A stretch of 64,000 nt of DNA from Cohaesibacter haloalkalitolerans (GTDB taxonomy: Bacteria > Pseudomonadota > Alphaproteobacteria > Rhizobiales > Cohaesibacteraceae): positions 1 to 64,000 of the forward strand of contig NZ_QNUM01000005.1 of assembly GCF_003574655.1 (NCBI RefSeq), given 5' to 3'. The position numbers were made by a program, and so were the translations under genes. Below are positions 17,961 to 27,000 of the stretch, one piece after another. The notes under the pieces were generated by a model. The model was not told the DNA's origin. It did not search any database and saw nothing but the letters and a program-made list of their open reading frames with translations. Each line of letters opens with the position of its first letter. The stretch's first letter is position 1.

Positions 17961-18821
17961 ATGGTCAAACCACCAAAGCCCATGCAAGAATCAACCGATG
18001 GTCAGCAAGCTGATTTTCCCATCAGTGAGCCTCTCCGCGAGGCTTTGATCGGGGTCGGCAAAGCGCCTGAAGGTGCCCGGGGGAGACGCCATGTCCCCAT
18101 GATGACTGACCTCCTGCAACGTGGCTGGGTTGAGCTCGAAAACGGAGGTCCCAGACTGACCGGCGCAGGCAGACAAGCTCTGAGGCGCGACAAGCTTGCA
18201 AGGGAAGAAACGGGCCTGACGCAAGGCTCACGGGTAGATGAAAAACTGTTTGCGCAACATAAGTCTGCCTCCAAATCAAACAGGCTCTCTTCACCGTCCG
18301 ACCGAGAGGGTATTCCCATTTCCAGAAAAGCCGAAAGCCCGCTGCTGCAGCTGGCCAGCCGCAAGCGTAGCGATGGCAGTAATTATCTGGGCGCAAGTCA
18401 GGTGGAAGCGGGTGAACGCCTGCGCCGGGACTTCGAGCGAGGTCAGATTGCGCCAGCACTTGGCATCAACTGGCAAAGGATCGGAGAGACCGAAGGGGCT
18501 GTTTCCAGAAATGCGCGCAGGGCGGGAGCAGACAGGGACCTTGGTGAGGGAGCTCTCGACGCTCAGGCCCGCTTTCGCAAGGCGGTGAAGTCGGTCGGTG
18601 AGGAACTGGCAGATCCGCTGATCGACTTCTGCTGTTTCCTCAAGGGGTTGGAAGAGCTGGAGCGGGATCGTCACTGGCCGGCTCGATCTGCCAAGCTGGT
18701 CATGTCACTGGCTCTTAGTCAACTGGCGCGCCATTATGGCCTGTCAGATGAGGCCCGGGGCCCGGAGCACAATCGGTTGCAGCACTGGGGCACCAAAGAC
18801 TATCGCCCTAATCTTCCCTGA
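17961..18821 (+). CDS. DUF6456 domain protein
   Basis: A 286-residue protein with a basic, poorly conserved N-terminal half and a C-terminal domain from about residue 135. That domain contains YLGASQVEAGERLRRDFERGQ, then LDAQARFRKAVKSVGEELADPLIDFCCFLKGLEELER, and ends in KLVMSLALSQLARHYGL, typical of the alphaproteobacterial DUF6456 family. The N-terminal part has a winged-helix flavour (LLQRGWVELENGGPRLTGAG). A regulatory or DNA-related role is possible. The start is one base after the upstream DnaA-like gene stop, indicating an operon. Confidence 0.72.
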   Translation: MVKPPKPMQESTDGQQADFPISEPLREALIGVGKAPEGARGRRHVPMMTDLLQRGWVELENGGPRLTGAGRQALRRDKLAREETGLTQGSRVDEKLFAQHKSASKSNRLSSPSDREGIPISRKAESPLLQLASRKRSDGSNYLGASQVEAGERLRRDFERGQIAPALGINWQRIGETEGAVSRNARRAGADRDLGEGALDAQARFRKAVKSVGEELADPLIDFCCFLKGLEELERDRHWPARSAKLVMSLALSQLARHYGLSDEARGPEHNRLQHWGTKDYRPNLP

Positions 18822-18898
18822 AGGCTCGGGTCCGTCAACGAGCGTGGTGAGACAGAAAACCGGACTATCCGGCAAGAGGGGCCAGTGCTTGGGCCCTC

Positions 18899-19321
18899 TC
18901 ACCCCAGAGCTTTCTTGGCGTCGGACTTGATACGACCAATCATTGCCGAAAGACCATTGGACCGTTGGGGTGTCAGATGGTCGCGCAGGCCGATCTGATC
19001 GAAAATCGCATCGGCATCGGTGTCGAGAATCTCTCTCGCAGTCTTGCCTGAAAAAGTCGCCAGTGCGATCGCCACAAGGCCCTTGACGATGTGGGCATCG
19101 CTGTCGCCCTCAAAGGTCAGGGTCGGATTGTTGCTATCGCCCGAGATGGTCGTGGTCAGCCACACCTGCGATACACAACCTTCAACCTTGTTCTGCGCAT
19201 TCATGGCTTCTTGCGGCAGGTCCGTAAGCTCGCGTCCAAGCTCGATGACATAGCGATAACGCTCTTCCCAGTCATCAATGAAGGAAAAATTCTCGATGAT
19301 TTCATCAATCGTCAGTGGCAT
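18899..19321 (-). CDS. sufE: Sulfur acceptor protein SufE
   Basis: A 140-residue protein that accepts persulfide sulfur from the cysteine desulfurase SufS for iron-sulfur cluster assembly. The acceptor is Cys49 in VEGCVSQVW. The N-terminal IDEIIENFSFIDDWEERYRYVIELG and the C-terminal LTPQRSNGLSAMIGRI are family hallmarks. The other suf genes are not in the window, as is usual for detached sufE copies in rhizobia. Confidence 0.94.
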   Translation of the reverse strand: MPLTIDEIIENFSFIDDWEERYRYVIELGRELTDLPQEAMNAQNKVEGCVSQVWLTTTISGDSNNPTLTFEGDSDAHIVKGLVAIALATFSGKTAREILDTDADAIFDQIGLRDHLTPQRSNGLSAMIGRIKSDAKKALG

Positions 19322-19436
19322 GACAGTCTCGATCTTTTGAATTGGCCTTTCTGGATAGAGCTACCCTAATCAAGGCTAACGCAAGGGGCAACCCTTCTGT
19401 GCGTCGGGACAGGGTTTCATGCCACACAAAAAGAAA

Positions 19437-19468
19437 GCGCCGAAATGAAGGGCGATTCATTTCGGCGC
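19437..19468 (-). terminator. Strong hairpin, likely terminator on the minus strand
   Basis: A perfect 13-bp stem, GCGCCGAAATGAA with TTCATTTCGGCGC, and a six-base loop. On the minus strand it is followed by CTTTCTTTTTG. It is 281 bp beyond the stop of the DUF5330 gene and just downstream of a possible 24-residue open frame, so a short transcript unit may end here. Confidence 0.7.
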
Positions 19469-19667
19469 GGCCACTGGCCCAGTGGGACGAGTACGGTCAG
19501 ATAGTTGAAATAGTCGCGGATGATGAGGCCGTTGTCAGTGAATAACAATTGAGACTATTTCAACCCTCCGACCTGGAGTTCGGACTTGTCTATGGGGTAG
19601 AACAAGAACCGAAATTCGCTGAGAGTTCACTGTTTCCTTTCGCGGGGGCAATACCCGCAGATATCGT

Positions 19668-19742
19668 TTACTGTGCCTGAAGGACCAGAGCCTTGAGCGC
19701 CTTCTGGTCACGTTCCTGGGCTGTTGGAGCCACAGAGTTCAT
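19668..19742 (-). CDS. Possible 24-residue small ORF downstream of the DUF5330 gene
   Basis: The frame starts with ATG six bases after the stop codon of the DUF5330 gene and encodes MNSVAPTAQERDQKALKAL and five more residues before TAA. No independent ribosome site is evident; translation could be coupled to the upstream gene. It might be a real small protein, a remnant of a longer C-terminus, or chance. Confidence 0.25.
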   Translation of the reverse strand: MNSVAPTAQERDQKALKALVLQAQ

Positions 19743-19748
19743 GGCAAT

Positions 19749-20060
19749 TTACTTGTTAGCTTCCTTGTCGGTTGCGGCGCTCGAAGCTGACTGCTCCGCT
19801 TCGTCTCCATCCAGATACAGGTAGAGCTGCTTTGCACCATATCGTGCCTTGGCCGAGAAATTCTCAAGCGCCACTTCACCCGCCGCGCAGACTTCCGGCT
19901 GCCGCGAGCAGAATGAGGTGAAATCCTTGAACGTTGCCTGAGCCGCAACCATGGCTTCCGAGGTGGACAGCCTTGCTGCGTCTGTTGTGCTTTCCTTGTC
20001 CGCCGGAAGGATCAGAATGACCAGCGACAGCCAGAAAGCGGCTCTGATAAGAAATGACAT
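19749..20060 (-). CDS. DUF5330 domain protein, exported
   Basis: A 103-residue protein with an N-terminal hydrophobic segment (IRAAFWLSLVILILPA, residues 5-20), probably a signal peptide or anchor. A domain follows with TFKDFTSFCSRQPEVCAAGEVALENFSAKARYGAKQLY, here quoted in part, whose two cysteines (in FCSRQPEVC) could form a periplasmic disulfide. This pattern is that of the alphaproteobacterial DUF5330 family. Function is unknown. Confidence 0.75.
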   Translation of the reverse strand: MSFLIRAAFWLSLVILILPADKESTTDAARLSTSEAMVAAQATFKDFTSFCSRQPEVCAAGEVALENFSAKARYGAKQLYLYLDGDEAEQSASSAATDKEANK

Positions 20061-20666
20061 TCCCGTGCCCTTTCAATTCCCACATGCGCCTTTCCGTTAT
20101 CAGGCGCCTTCGTCCATTTCAGCGTTGGGCTCAATCTCTTTGTGGATTGGTGATTTCCCGAACCGGATGCCCTCACTGATTGCTTCAAGATAGCCCAAGG
20201 GTGTCAAAAGCAGTTTGAAAGAAAGAGTCAAAATAGATTCAAATTCGATCTATCTTGCAAGCTTCTGTTTACCTCTCTTCTGAAGCGCAGAAACCGGCCT
20301 TTTTATCCTTAACGCGAAAGCTCTGAATGCGTGTTGCTTTCATAAGGAGAGGAGCGTTGCCGGTAACTGTAAACAGCTGTACACCGCGAATAACAAATTG
20401 AAATACATATGGTTTCAGCGGCACTGGTTGTTTGCGCTATGGAATTGTTAACCATACGGAGCGTTTTTACGCCTGAAATGGCAAAAACCAATTGTTCATC
20501 ATAAGAAGTGGTGGGGAGGGGGCTGCTTTTTTAGCGTTCCTTAAAAGTCTGCATGGCAATCTAGGGCCAACGCTGCCTGCCGGCCAGAAGGTCGGCAACC
20601 TGTGTTTGTATCGCGTATTTTTATGGCTTCCTTCAACGAAGGCCATAAGCCAGGTGAGGTTAAATC
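20061..20666. other. Intergenic region, 606 bp, between divergent genes
   Basis: The gap between the DUF5330 gene and the histidine kinase gene. It contains AT-rich stretches around 20200-20240 and 20390-20480, a single TTAACC half-site near 20447, and a hairpin at 20621-20648 just before the kinase ribosome site. No convincing protein or RNA gene is seen. Confidence 0.5.
20621..20648 (+). promoter_or_regulatory. Hairpin in the probable 5' leader of the histidine kinase gene
   Basis: TTATGG pairs with CCATAA and CTTC with GAAG around an AAC loop, with a small bulge between. It lies 19-46 bp before the GTG start. No T-run follows, so it is more likely a leader structure than a terminator. Confidence 0.35.
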
Positions 20667-22565
20667 GTGCTCGACGCCTTTTGGGACAAATCGCCCCTTC
20701 GGTCTGTCATCGACAGTCTTCTGTTTGAACCGGGCAAACTGTGTGAAAGCGAAAAGGCGCATCACGCCTGGTTCATCGGTATCCATCTGGCTATCGGTGC
20801 CTTGGCGTTGGCTTCCCTGCCGATTGTCATTCTGGCCGCTACCAGCTCACTGGGATCTGATATATCTGGTCTGGCGCTGTTGCCGCTCTGGATGCTCGCT
20901 CCACTGCTTTCCGTATTCTATCTTTCGAGAACCGGCAAACTGACCAACGCTTTCCTTCTGACGGCGGCCACCACTGCGGCATTCATCGTCTGGATTGCCA
21001 GCATGACAGGTGGATTGCAATCGCCTCATCTCGTCTGGCTTGGTGTCATCCCGCTGGAAGTTGCGCTGTCAAACAACCGCAAGATCATCAAGCAGTCTCT
21101 TCTCATCTGCTTCGTGGCTCTCGGTGTCCTGAGCGCTAGTGAAGCGACAGGCATTCTGCACCCGGCGCCGTTGGGCGAGGTCGGATTATCGTTTGTCGGC
21201 GCCATGTCTGTCATGGCCGCCGTGCTCTATGCCGGGCTACTGGCCATTCGCGTTGAACTGCTTCATCGCGGGCGGCTTTGCGAATTGCAGGCCGAAGAAA
21301 TGCGCTATCGCTCCATCGCCGACACTGTGTCCGACATGATCACCCGTCACGATCGCAGCGGCGATGTGACCTTTGCTTCGCCTACCGCGGAACGGCTCGT
21401 CAATGCCAAGCCGGAAAGCCTGATGGGCAACGGGCTGTTCCAGAAGATCCACATTCCGGACCGTCCGGCTTTCCTTCAGGCATTGTCTGACTGCATGAAC
21501 CGTGGCGAGAGCGAAAAGCAGCCAGTGACGGTTGAAGTGCGTATCATGGCTGAAGAAGCCATGTCGGAAGACCTTTCTGGTGAAGCCGCTCGCGGAGACC
21601 GTTTGCGCTGGTGTGAAATGACCTGTGCGCCGGAACGCGATGAGCTGGGCGTGATCATCGGGGTCATTGCTTCGACTCGCGATATCAGCAAACGCAAGCA
21701 GCAGCAGTCAGCCATGGAAGAGGCTAGAGCCGAAGCCGAGCAGGCCAACGAAAGCAAGACCCGCTTTCTGGCCAATGTGACGCATGAGCTGCGCACGCCG
21801 CTCAACACCATCATCGGCTTTTCCGAAATTCTCTGCCACCCTGATCTCATTCATAACAATGAGGCCAAGAGTGTCGAATATGCCGAACTGATCCACAAGG
21901 GCGGGAATCATTTGCTCCAACTGGTCAATGCGCTGCTCGACATGTCGCGCATTGAGTCGGGCAATTTCGAAGTCGCGCCACAGCAGTTTGACATTGTGGA
22001 TTTATCCGAGAGCTGCTGCAAGATGATGCAGGGTGATGCAGAAATGAGGGGCATCACGCTCTTTAGCAAGAATGATCTGGAGATCACGGAAGCTTATCTT
22101 GATCCGCGCGCCTGCCGTCAGATTTTGCTGAACCTGATTGCCAATGCGCTGAAATTCAGCGATCGCGGCAACAAGGTCATGGTCTCGATCCGACAGGCCC
22201 GCAACAAGTGTGGGCAGCTGTTGGACGGCAAGATTGAACTTGTTGTTTCTGACAACGGGATTGGCATTGACAAGAGGGATATTCCCAAATTAGGAAAGCC
22301 CTTCGTCCAGGCAGAAAGCAGTTTGCAGCGTCGCTTTGAAGGAGCCGGTATCGGTCTTTCGATCGTGCAGGGCCTCGTTGGTCTTCAGCATGGTCACATG
22401 GTGATCGACAGCGCGCTGGGCAAGGGGACGACCGTTACCATCACGCTGCCTCTCGACATGGCCACAGCCAACGCAGATGGAGCGGATCAACAATCGCCAA
22501 AGGATACTTCCTTGGCAAAAACAGACGCCACGACAGTGACATTGAAGACAAACAAGGTCGCCTGA
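20667..22565 (+). CDS. Membrane PAS-domain sensor histidine kinase, DivJ/PleC-like
   Basis: A 632-residue kinase. Residues about 35-200 hold six or seven membrane helices, residues about 210-345 a PAS domain (YRSIADTVSDMITRHDRSGD), then a coiled stretch. The HisKA site is FLANVTHELRTPLNTIIGF with His373, followed by the ATPase domain with N, G1 (DNGIGIDKRDIPKLGKPFVQ) and G2 (GAGIGLSIVQGLVG) boxes. The multi-helix input, PAS domain and this H-box are those of DivJ/PleC-family kinases that control DivK and CtrA in alphaproteobacteria. The GTG start at 20667 follows GGTGAGG. The exact orthologue is not certain, so no symbol is given. Confidence 0.82.
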   Translation: MLDAFWDKSPLRSVIDSLLFEPGKLCESEKAHHAWFIGIHLAIGALALASLPIVILAATSSLGSDISGLALLPLWMLAPLLSVFYLSRTGKLTNAFLLTAATTAAFIVWIASMTGGLQSPHLVWLGVIPLEVALSNNRKIIKQSLLICFVALGVLSASEATGILHPAPLGEVGLSFVGAMSVMAAVLYAGLLAIRVELLHRGRLCELQAEEMRYRSIADTVSDMITRHDRSGDVTFASPTAERLVNAKPESLMGNGLFQKIHIPDRPAFLQALSDCMNRGESEKQPVTVEVRIMAEEAMSEDLSGEAARGDRLRWCEMTCAPERDELGVIIGVIASTRDISKRKQQQSAMEEARAEAEQANESKTRFLANVTHELRTPLNTIIGFSEILCHPDLIHNNEAKSVEYAELIHKGGNHLLQLVNALLDMSRIESGNFEVAPQQFDIVDLSESCCKMMQGDAEMRGITLFSKNDLEITEAYLDPRACRQILLNLIANALKFSDRGNKVMVSIRQARNKCGQLLDGKIELVVSDNGIGIDKRDIPKLGKPFVQAESSLQRRFEGAGIGLSIVQGLVGLQHGHMVIDSALGKGTTVTITLPLDMATANADGADQQSPKDTSLAKTDATTVTLKTNKVA

Positions 22566-22648
22566 TCCGGTTTGTCCCGGATTGAAAGTGGCCAGACGGA
22601 CAACAACTGAATCGGTAGTAGAGCAACCGAATTATGAGGCAAAACGCA

Positions 22649-23596
22649 ATGTCAGAGACATATGACGATTATGAAAACTGGGAAGACGAGGGGAAAAGAA
22701 GCCCGCTCGCCCTGGTTGGCATTCTGGTCATGGCGCTCACGAGTGCTGCCATTATCGGCAATGCATTGTTGTATCAGCCAAAGTCCGCCGAACTGCAGAT
22801 GATGAACAGCGTGCGCAATGACAGCCTCAAGGCTCGCCCATCCGAACCCGCCGTTGAAGGCCAGACAGCCCGCACGACCATGGTTCTGTCCATCCAGAAT
22901 GCCCTGACCATTGCCGGCTACTACGCCGGTCCGATTGATGGCATGGAAGGCAGCCAGACCCAGGAGGCAATTTCCGCCTATCAGGATTATGTCGGCCTGC
23001 CAGTAAACGGCAAGGTTTCGAAGGAACTCTATGATATCCTGACTGGTCGCAAGACGCTGGCAACAAGCAAGGTTTCGCAGGTCGAGAGCGTTCGCGTGGC
23101 TCAGAATGGCTCGGTTGAAACGGTTGGGTCGATTTTGCAGGCCAGCCCGCAACCGCAGCCGCGTCTGGATGTGACCCCGCAGGCGGCAAGCGGACTGGAA
23201 ACCCTGCCACGGATCAAACCGGCAGTCGAGCCACAAGCCGCACCGGTGCGTTCTTCGCAACGCCTTGCCGTGACGCCACGGGCGGAGCCTCGTCAGCAGA
23301 TCCTGCAGGAACAGAACATGGTCCAGCTGATGGCCTCGAGCAATAGTCCGGTTCCGCCAGAAGACATTCCCGGCACCTCTGCCCAGACTGCATCTGGTGA
23401 TCCGGTTCTGATCAAGGTCCAGAAGGCCCTGAAGAGAATCGGCTATGAAAATCTGACGGTTGATGGTGTCATGGGCAGCCGCACCAGCTCGGCAATTGCC
23501 AGCTTCCAGCGCAGCCGCGGCCACCCTGTTACCGGTCAGGTGAACGATCGCCTGTTGCAGGAAATGATGGTCATGGGTTATCTCGATCTGGGCTAA
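22649..23596 (+). CDS. Membrane-anchored protein with two peptidoglycan-binding domains
   Basis: A 315-residue protein. A short acidic N-terminus precedes one membrane helix (LALVGILVMALTSAAIIGNAL, about residues 20-40). The periplasmic part has two PG_binding_1 domains, near residues 75-135 (IQNALTIAGYYAGPIDGMEG) and 240-310 (VQKALKRIGYENLTVDGVMG), joined by a Pro/Gln-rich linker of about 100 residues. It should tether the inner membrane to the wall. The ATG at 22649 has a GAGG site; the ATG at 22634 does not. It follows the kinase gene by 83 bp and may be co-transcribed with it. Confidence 0.82.
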   Translation: MSETYDDYENWEDEGKRSPLALVGILVMALTSAAIIGNALLYQPKSAELQMMNSVRNDSLKARPSEPAVEGQTARTTMVLSIQNALTIAGYYAGPIDGMEGSQTQEAISAYQDYVGLPVNGKVSKELYDILTGRKTLATSKVSQVESVRVAQNGSVETVGSILQASPQPQPRLDVTPQAASGLETLPRIKPAVEPQAAPVRSSQRLAVTPRAEPRQQILQEQNMVQLMASSNSPVPPEDIPGTSAQTASGDPVLIKVQKALKRIGYENLTVDGVMGSRTSSAIASFQRSRGHPVTGQVNDRLLQEMMVMGYLDLG

Positions 23597-23623
23597 CTGA
23601 AACTCCTACCAAGAAGACAATTC

Positions 23624-23971
23624 ATGCGCCTTACTTCAGACCTCTGGGTCTCAGCCTATCTGCGTCGTCGAAATTCTGCGGGCAAACCTTCGGTATTGGT
23701 GCGTCGTGGCGCCCGCGAGGCGGGGGCCATATTCGTTCGCGTTGACAGGCTGGATGGGATGCATGACCTCTATGAACCCGCCAGTCAGCTTTCCTATTCG
23801 GAGGAGAATTCACGACTGGGCGATCGGTTGTTTCGTCGGTGTCTGGAGGCTGTTTCAACCTTTGACGTCATGGATCGGCTGGAAAAGGAAGAAAAGTTCG
23901 ACAGCGATTTCTGGGTTGTCGAAACCGAATGTGCCGAAGCCAGTCACGATCTTCTGTTGGCCGACGATTGA
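23624..23971 (+). CDS. DUF1491 family protein
   Basis: A 115-residue cytoplasmic protein with the family pattern SDLWVSAYLRRRNSAGKPSVLVRRGAREAGAIFV, here seen at residues 4-38 (described in parts), and a C-terminal FDSDFWVVETECAE. Function is unknown; the family is confined mostly to alphaproteobacteria. It is 27 bp after the peptidoglycan-binding gene and is probably in the same transcript. Confidence 0.85.
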   Translation: MRLTSDLWVSAYLRRRNSAGKPSVLVRRGAREAGAIFVRVDRLDGMHDLYEPASQLSYSEENSRLGDRLFRRCLEAVSTFDVMDRLEKEEKFDSDFWVVETECAEASHDLLLADD

Positions 23972-24004
23972 GCGCTGGCATTACGCTCCCATTTGACAAA
24001 AAGA

Positions 24005-24040
24005 AACCCGCAGCTCTTGCCAGAGCCTGCGGGCTTTTTC
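24005..24040. terminator. Bidirectional Rho-independent terminator
   Basis: CCCGCAG (24007-24013) pairs with CTGCGGG (24027-24033), with inner CTCT/AGAG. A T-run (CTTTTTC) follows on the + strand and an A-rich stretch lies on the other side. It lies between the convergent DUF1491 and DUF2336 genes. Confidence 0.85.
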
Positions 24041-24063
24041 TTGCCTATCGTGCGGTCGGCTGA

Positions 24064-27000
24064 TCAGGCCTTGTCGGGTTGACTTGTCCTGCGGCCAAAG
24101 CTTGCTGCCGTTGACGGGCTCTCCTGGCTTTCGCCATTCTGCGTCTGATGCTCCTGACTTGTGCCTCTGAGGCGAGGAGAAGCCTTGCCAGAGCCTTCAT
24201 CATGCATGGGTTGATGCTTCGTTGTGATGCGGCGCGGCTCACCGAACAGCTGCGAGACGATCTTGCGCGCAGCAGCCGGATAGAGCTGATGGTAGAGGGT
24301 CATAAGCCGCGAAATCTTGCTGTAGTCGTGCGATATCGCATCCGGCCCATGCAGCAGGATGGAAAGGCTGCTGCTCTCGTCAACGCCGATGGAATAGAGA
24401 TAAACCACAAGTGCTTCCCCGCCCTTGTCCTGAAGCAGCTGGATCATGTCGAGACGACGATGACCGGAAATGTCATGCATCAGGTCGGCCAGACGGATCC
24501 TGTCGTTGCTGAAGCGGGCCGTTACCAGCGTGTGGATGGTCTCTTCATCAAGAAGGGCTCGCGATTTGTCATCTGCTTCCTGATGGGCCACGTCGACCAG
24601 CGTTTCGGCAAGGATCGACTGGATCAGGGTGAGGCGGGTTTCTTCATCATAGGCGAAGAACTGGTCGGCGATCCCTGTGCTGCCAAGCGGTGCAATGGCC
24701 ATGGCGGCAAGATCAATGGGGTTTGAAGACCTGAAAGACGCTGGCGACGGAGTAATGTCGTCTTCGGTCTCTTCCATCTCGGCAGTCGTCTGCCGGATAG
24801 CCTGATATTCCTCGACATCCACAAGCCGGTGGCTGGAAAACTCCGGCAAGGTCAACAGGTCATCGTCGATGGACGCCGCTTCTGGGGATGCCTGCACGTC
24901 AAGAGTTGATGGTGTGTCACTCTCTTTGTCGAGATCGGACAGGGTGTGCGAGCTGCTGGAGGTATCCTCATAGCGTTTCATCTGGAGCCGCAATGCATTG
25001 AGCGCTTCGCGCTGGGCATCAAGCTGTTCACTGATGATCTGCATCGGCGTGGTGTCGAGATCTTCCAGATGCGTGAGCTTGCCATTCTCCAGAATGTCGA
25101 TGTCAATCGGCTCGATAAGTTCCACACGGGGCGCCGCAAAACCGGATTGCTTGAGCAACAGTTCGGTCGCAGACGGCAGGTCGGGCTCAGCTTCGACCAG
25201 ATCAAGTCCGGCAAAGCTGATCATGTCCGGCATGAAGCCAAGCGGGGCATGCTCGTGAATGAGCGGTGCGTTGGTGTTGGACAGAGTGTCTTCGGTTTCC
25301 GGTTTGAGAGTACCATGCGGAATAGGCAGTGGTTCCGCAAAAGCCGGTTCGTCAGGGATGAGTTGGGACCGAGGTGAAACAGGCTCATGCGGCGCGAGGG
25401 TATCTCCCCCGTTGTCGACGGGTTCCTCAGAGAAGGCATCAATGGACAGTTCGCTCTCGATCGCCTCGACAACCGGGTGCAATGCATTATCCCCGACCTT
25501 GGTCAACGGACTCTCGGCATGAGCGGAGGCCTGCGTCGTCTCCACCTTGATGACGCCGCCGCTCGCCGGTGCCGAGAAGATACGAGGTTCTTCTTCGCTG
25601 TCGTCCTGCGCTGATATCTCACCGGTCAGTCTGGCTAGCGCACGCTCCCAATCGTCTTCGGTTGCCGCGGTCAGGTGGACACCGGGAATGTTGGCGGAAG
25701 GGGCCTCATGAACCGGTGTCTTGGCTACGGTTGTAGCCGCAGTCTTGTTCTCGCTCACAACCGACGCAGGTTTGGACACTGGGTCAGATACAGGCGCAGC
25801 CTTGGGTAAAGCCGAAGCCGCATTGTCGCCAGACTTGCGAATGGTGAGCGTAATCTGTGCTTTTCGCTCGCCGGTGCCTTCTGCTTCCGTGGGGAGCTTG
25901 TCCTTGCCGGTGAGGCCGGTTTCGAGCTTCTCCCGGGTTTTGGCCAGCAGCCGTTCCTCGGCAAGATCCAGCGGTCGCTTGAGCGCGGACTTGAGGTCAT
26001 CGATTGGGGAAAGCCTGTAGGACGGGCCATCCATACGCTTTTCAGCAGGAGCTGCGCCCGACGTCAGCCTGTTCATCTGGGTCGGAGCAAGATCAAAATC
26101 GGAAACCGTGTCCGCCGAGATCGTGAACGAACGCTTGGTGCCCTGTTCAAACAGCTCCTCTTCGATGTCCGCCAGCGGTTCCTGTGGAGTTGCATCGGGC
26201 GCCTGCTTTCGGGTGGCGCGCGCAACAAGCAGCTCTTCCAGATCTTCCTCAAGTGCCTCAGGCTGACGAAACGCTACGACGGCTTCCCGTTCGTTGGGGC
26301 CAAGCGGCTTTCGAAGGGGAGGGATGGCGGCATTCTCCCTGTCAAAAACGCCGATGGTGAAGGAGGCCGGTCCTGTTTCTTCCTCGAATGCATTCCTGAC
26401 GAATGGCGAGGACGGGCTGTCGACCATCTCCAGATCGTCAAGGTCGCCAGACAGTTCCGAAGACGGCTCATCAAGCACAATGTCCTCAACGGCCAAAGAC
26501 ACGGCGTCCTCAAGTTGAGCTTCGGCGATAGGCGTTGCGATGAGTTGGCTGTCAGCAGTCTCGGCGCTCTCTGCCGCGGGCGTCTGCTCAATGGCTTCTT
26601 CGCTCGGAGTGCCATACTCCGCTCCCGTTTCCATCTCGGCAATCAGGGCGCTATCCTCAGCTGCAAGCTGGCGGGCGAGCGCTTCGATGGCCTCGTCATC
26701 CAGAGCGTCCCAGTCGCTTTCGGAAAGCTGATCAAGGATCTTCATGTCCGCGTCATCCAGCAACAGCATGGTGTCTGATGCGGTTGGATCGGTCTGAGCC
26801 GGATTGGCTTCAGGCGCAGCGGCTACCGTTGTCTCCTCGCCTGCAAGGGCGTCAGAGATGGGCGGGGTTGGGGCTTCCTCATCAGTGGCTGAAATCGTGA
26901 AGGATGACCGTGCAGGGAGCGCCTGCCTATCAAGGGCTTCCGGCTTGTAGTGCGCGCACCAATCCTGTTCCATCGAAGAAACCAGCGCATCAAGCTTATC

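Noticed and set aside
18880-18905. Hairpin between the DUF6456 gene and sufE as a terminator
   Set aside because: The AGAGGG/CCCTCT stem is short, carries a mismatch, and lacks a T-run on either strand.
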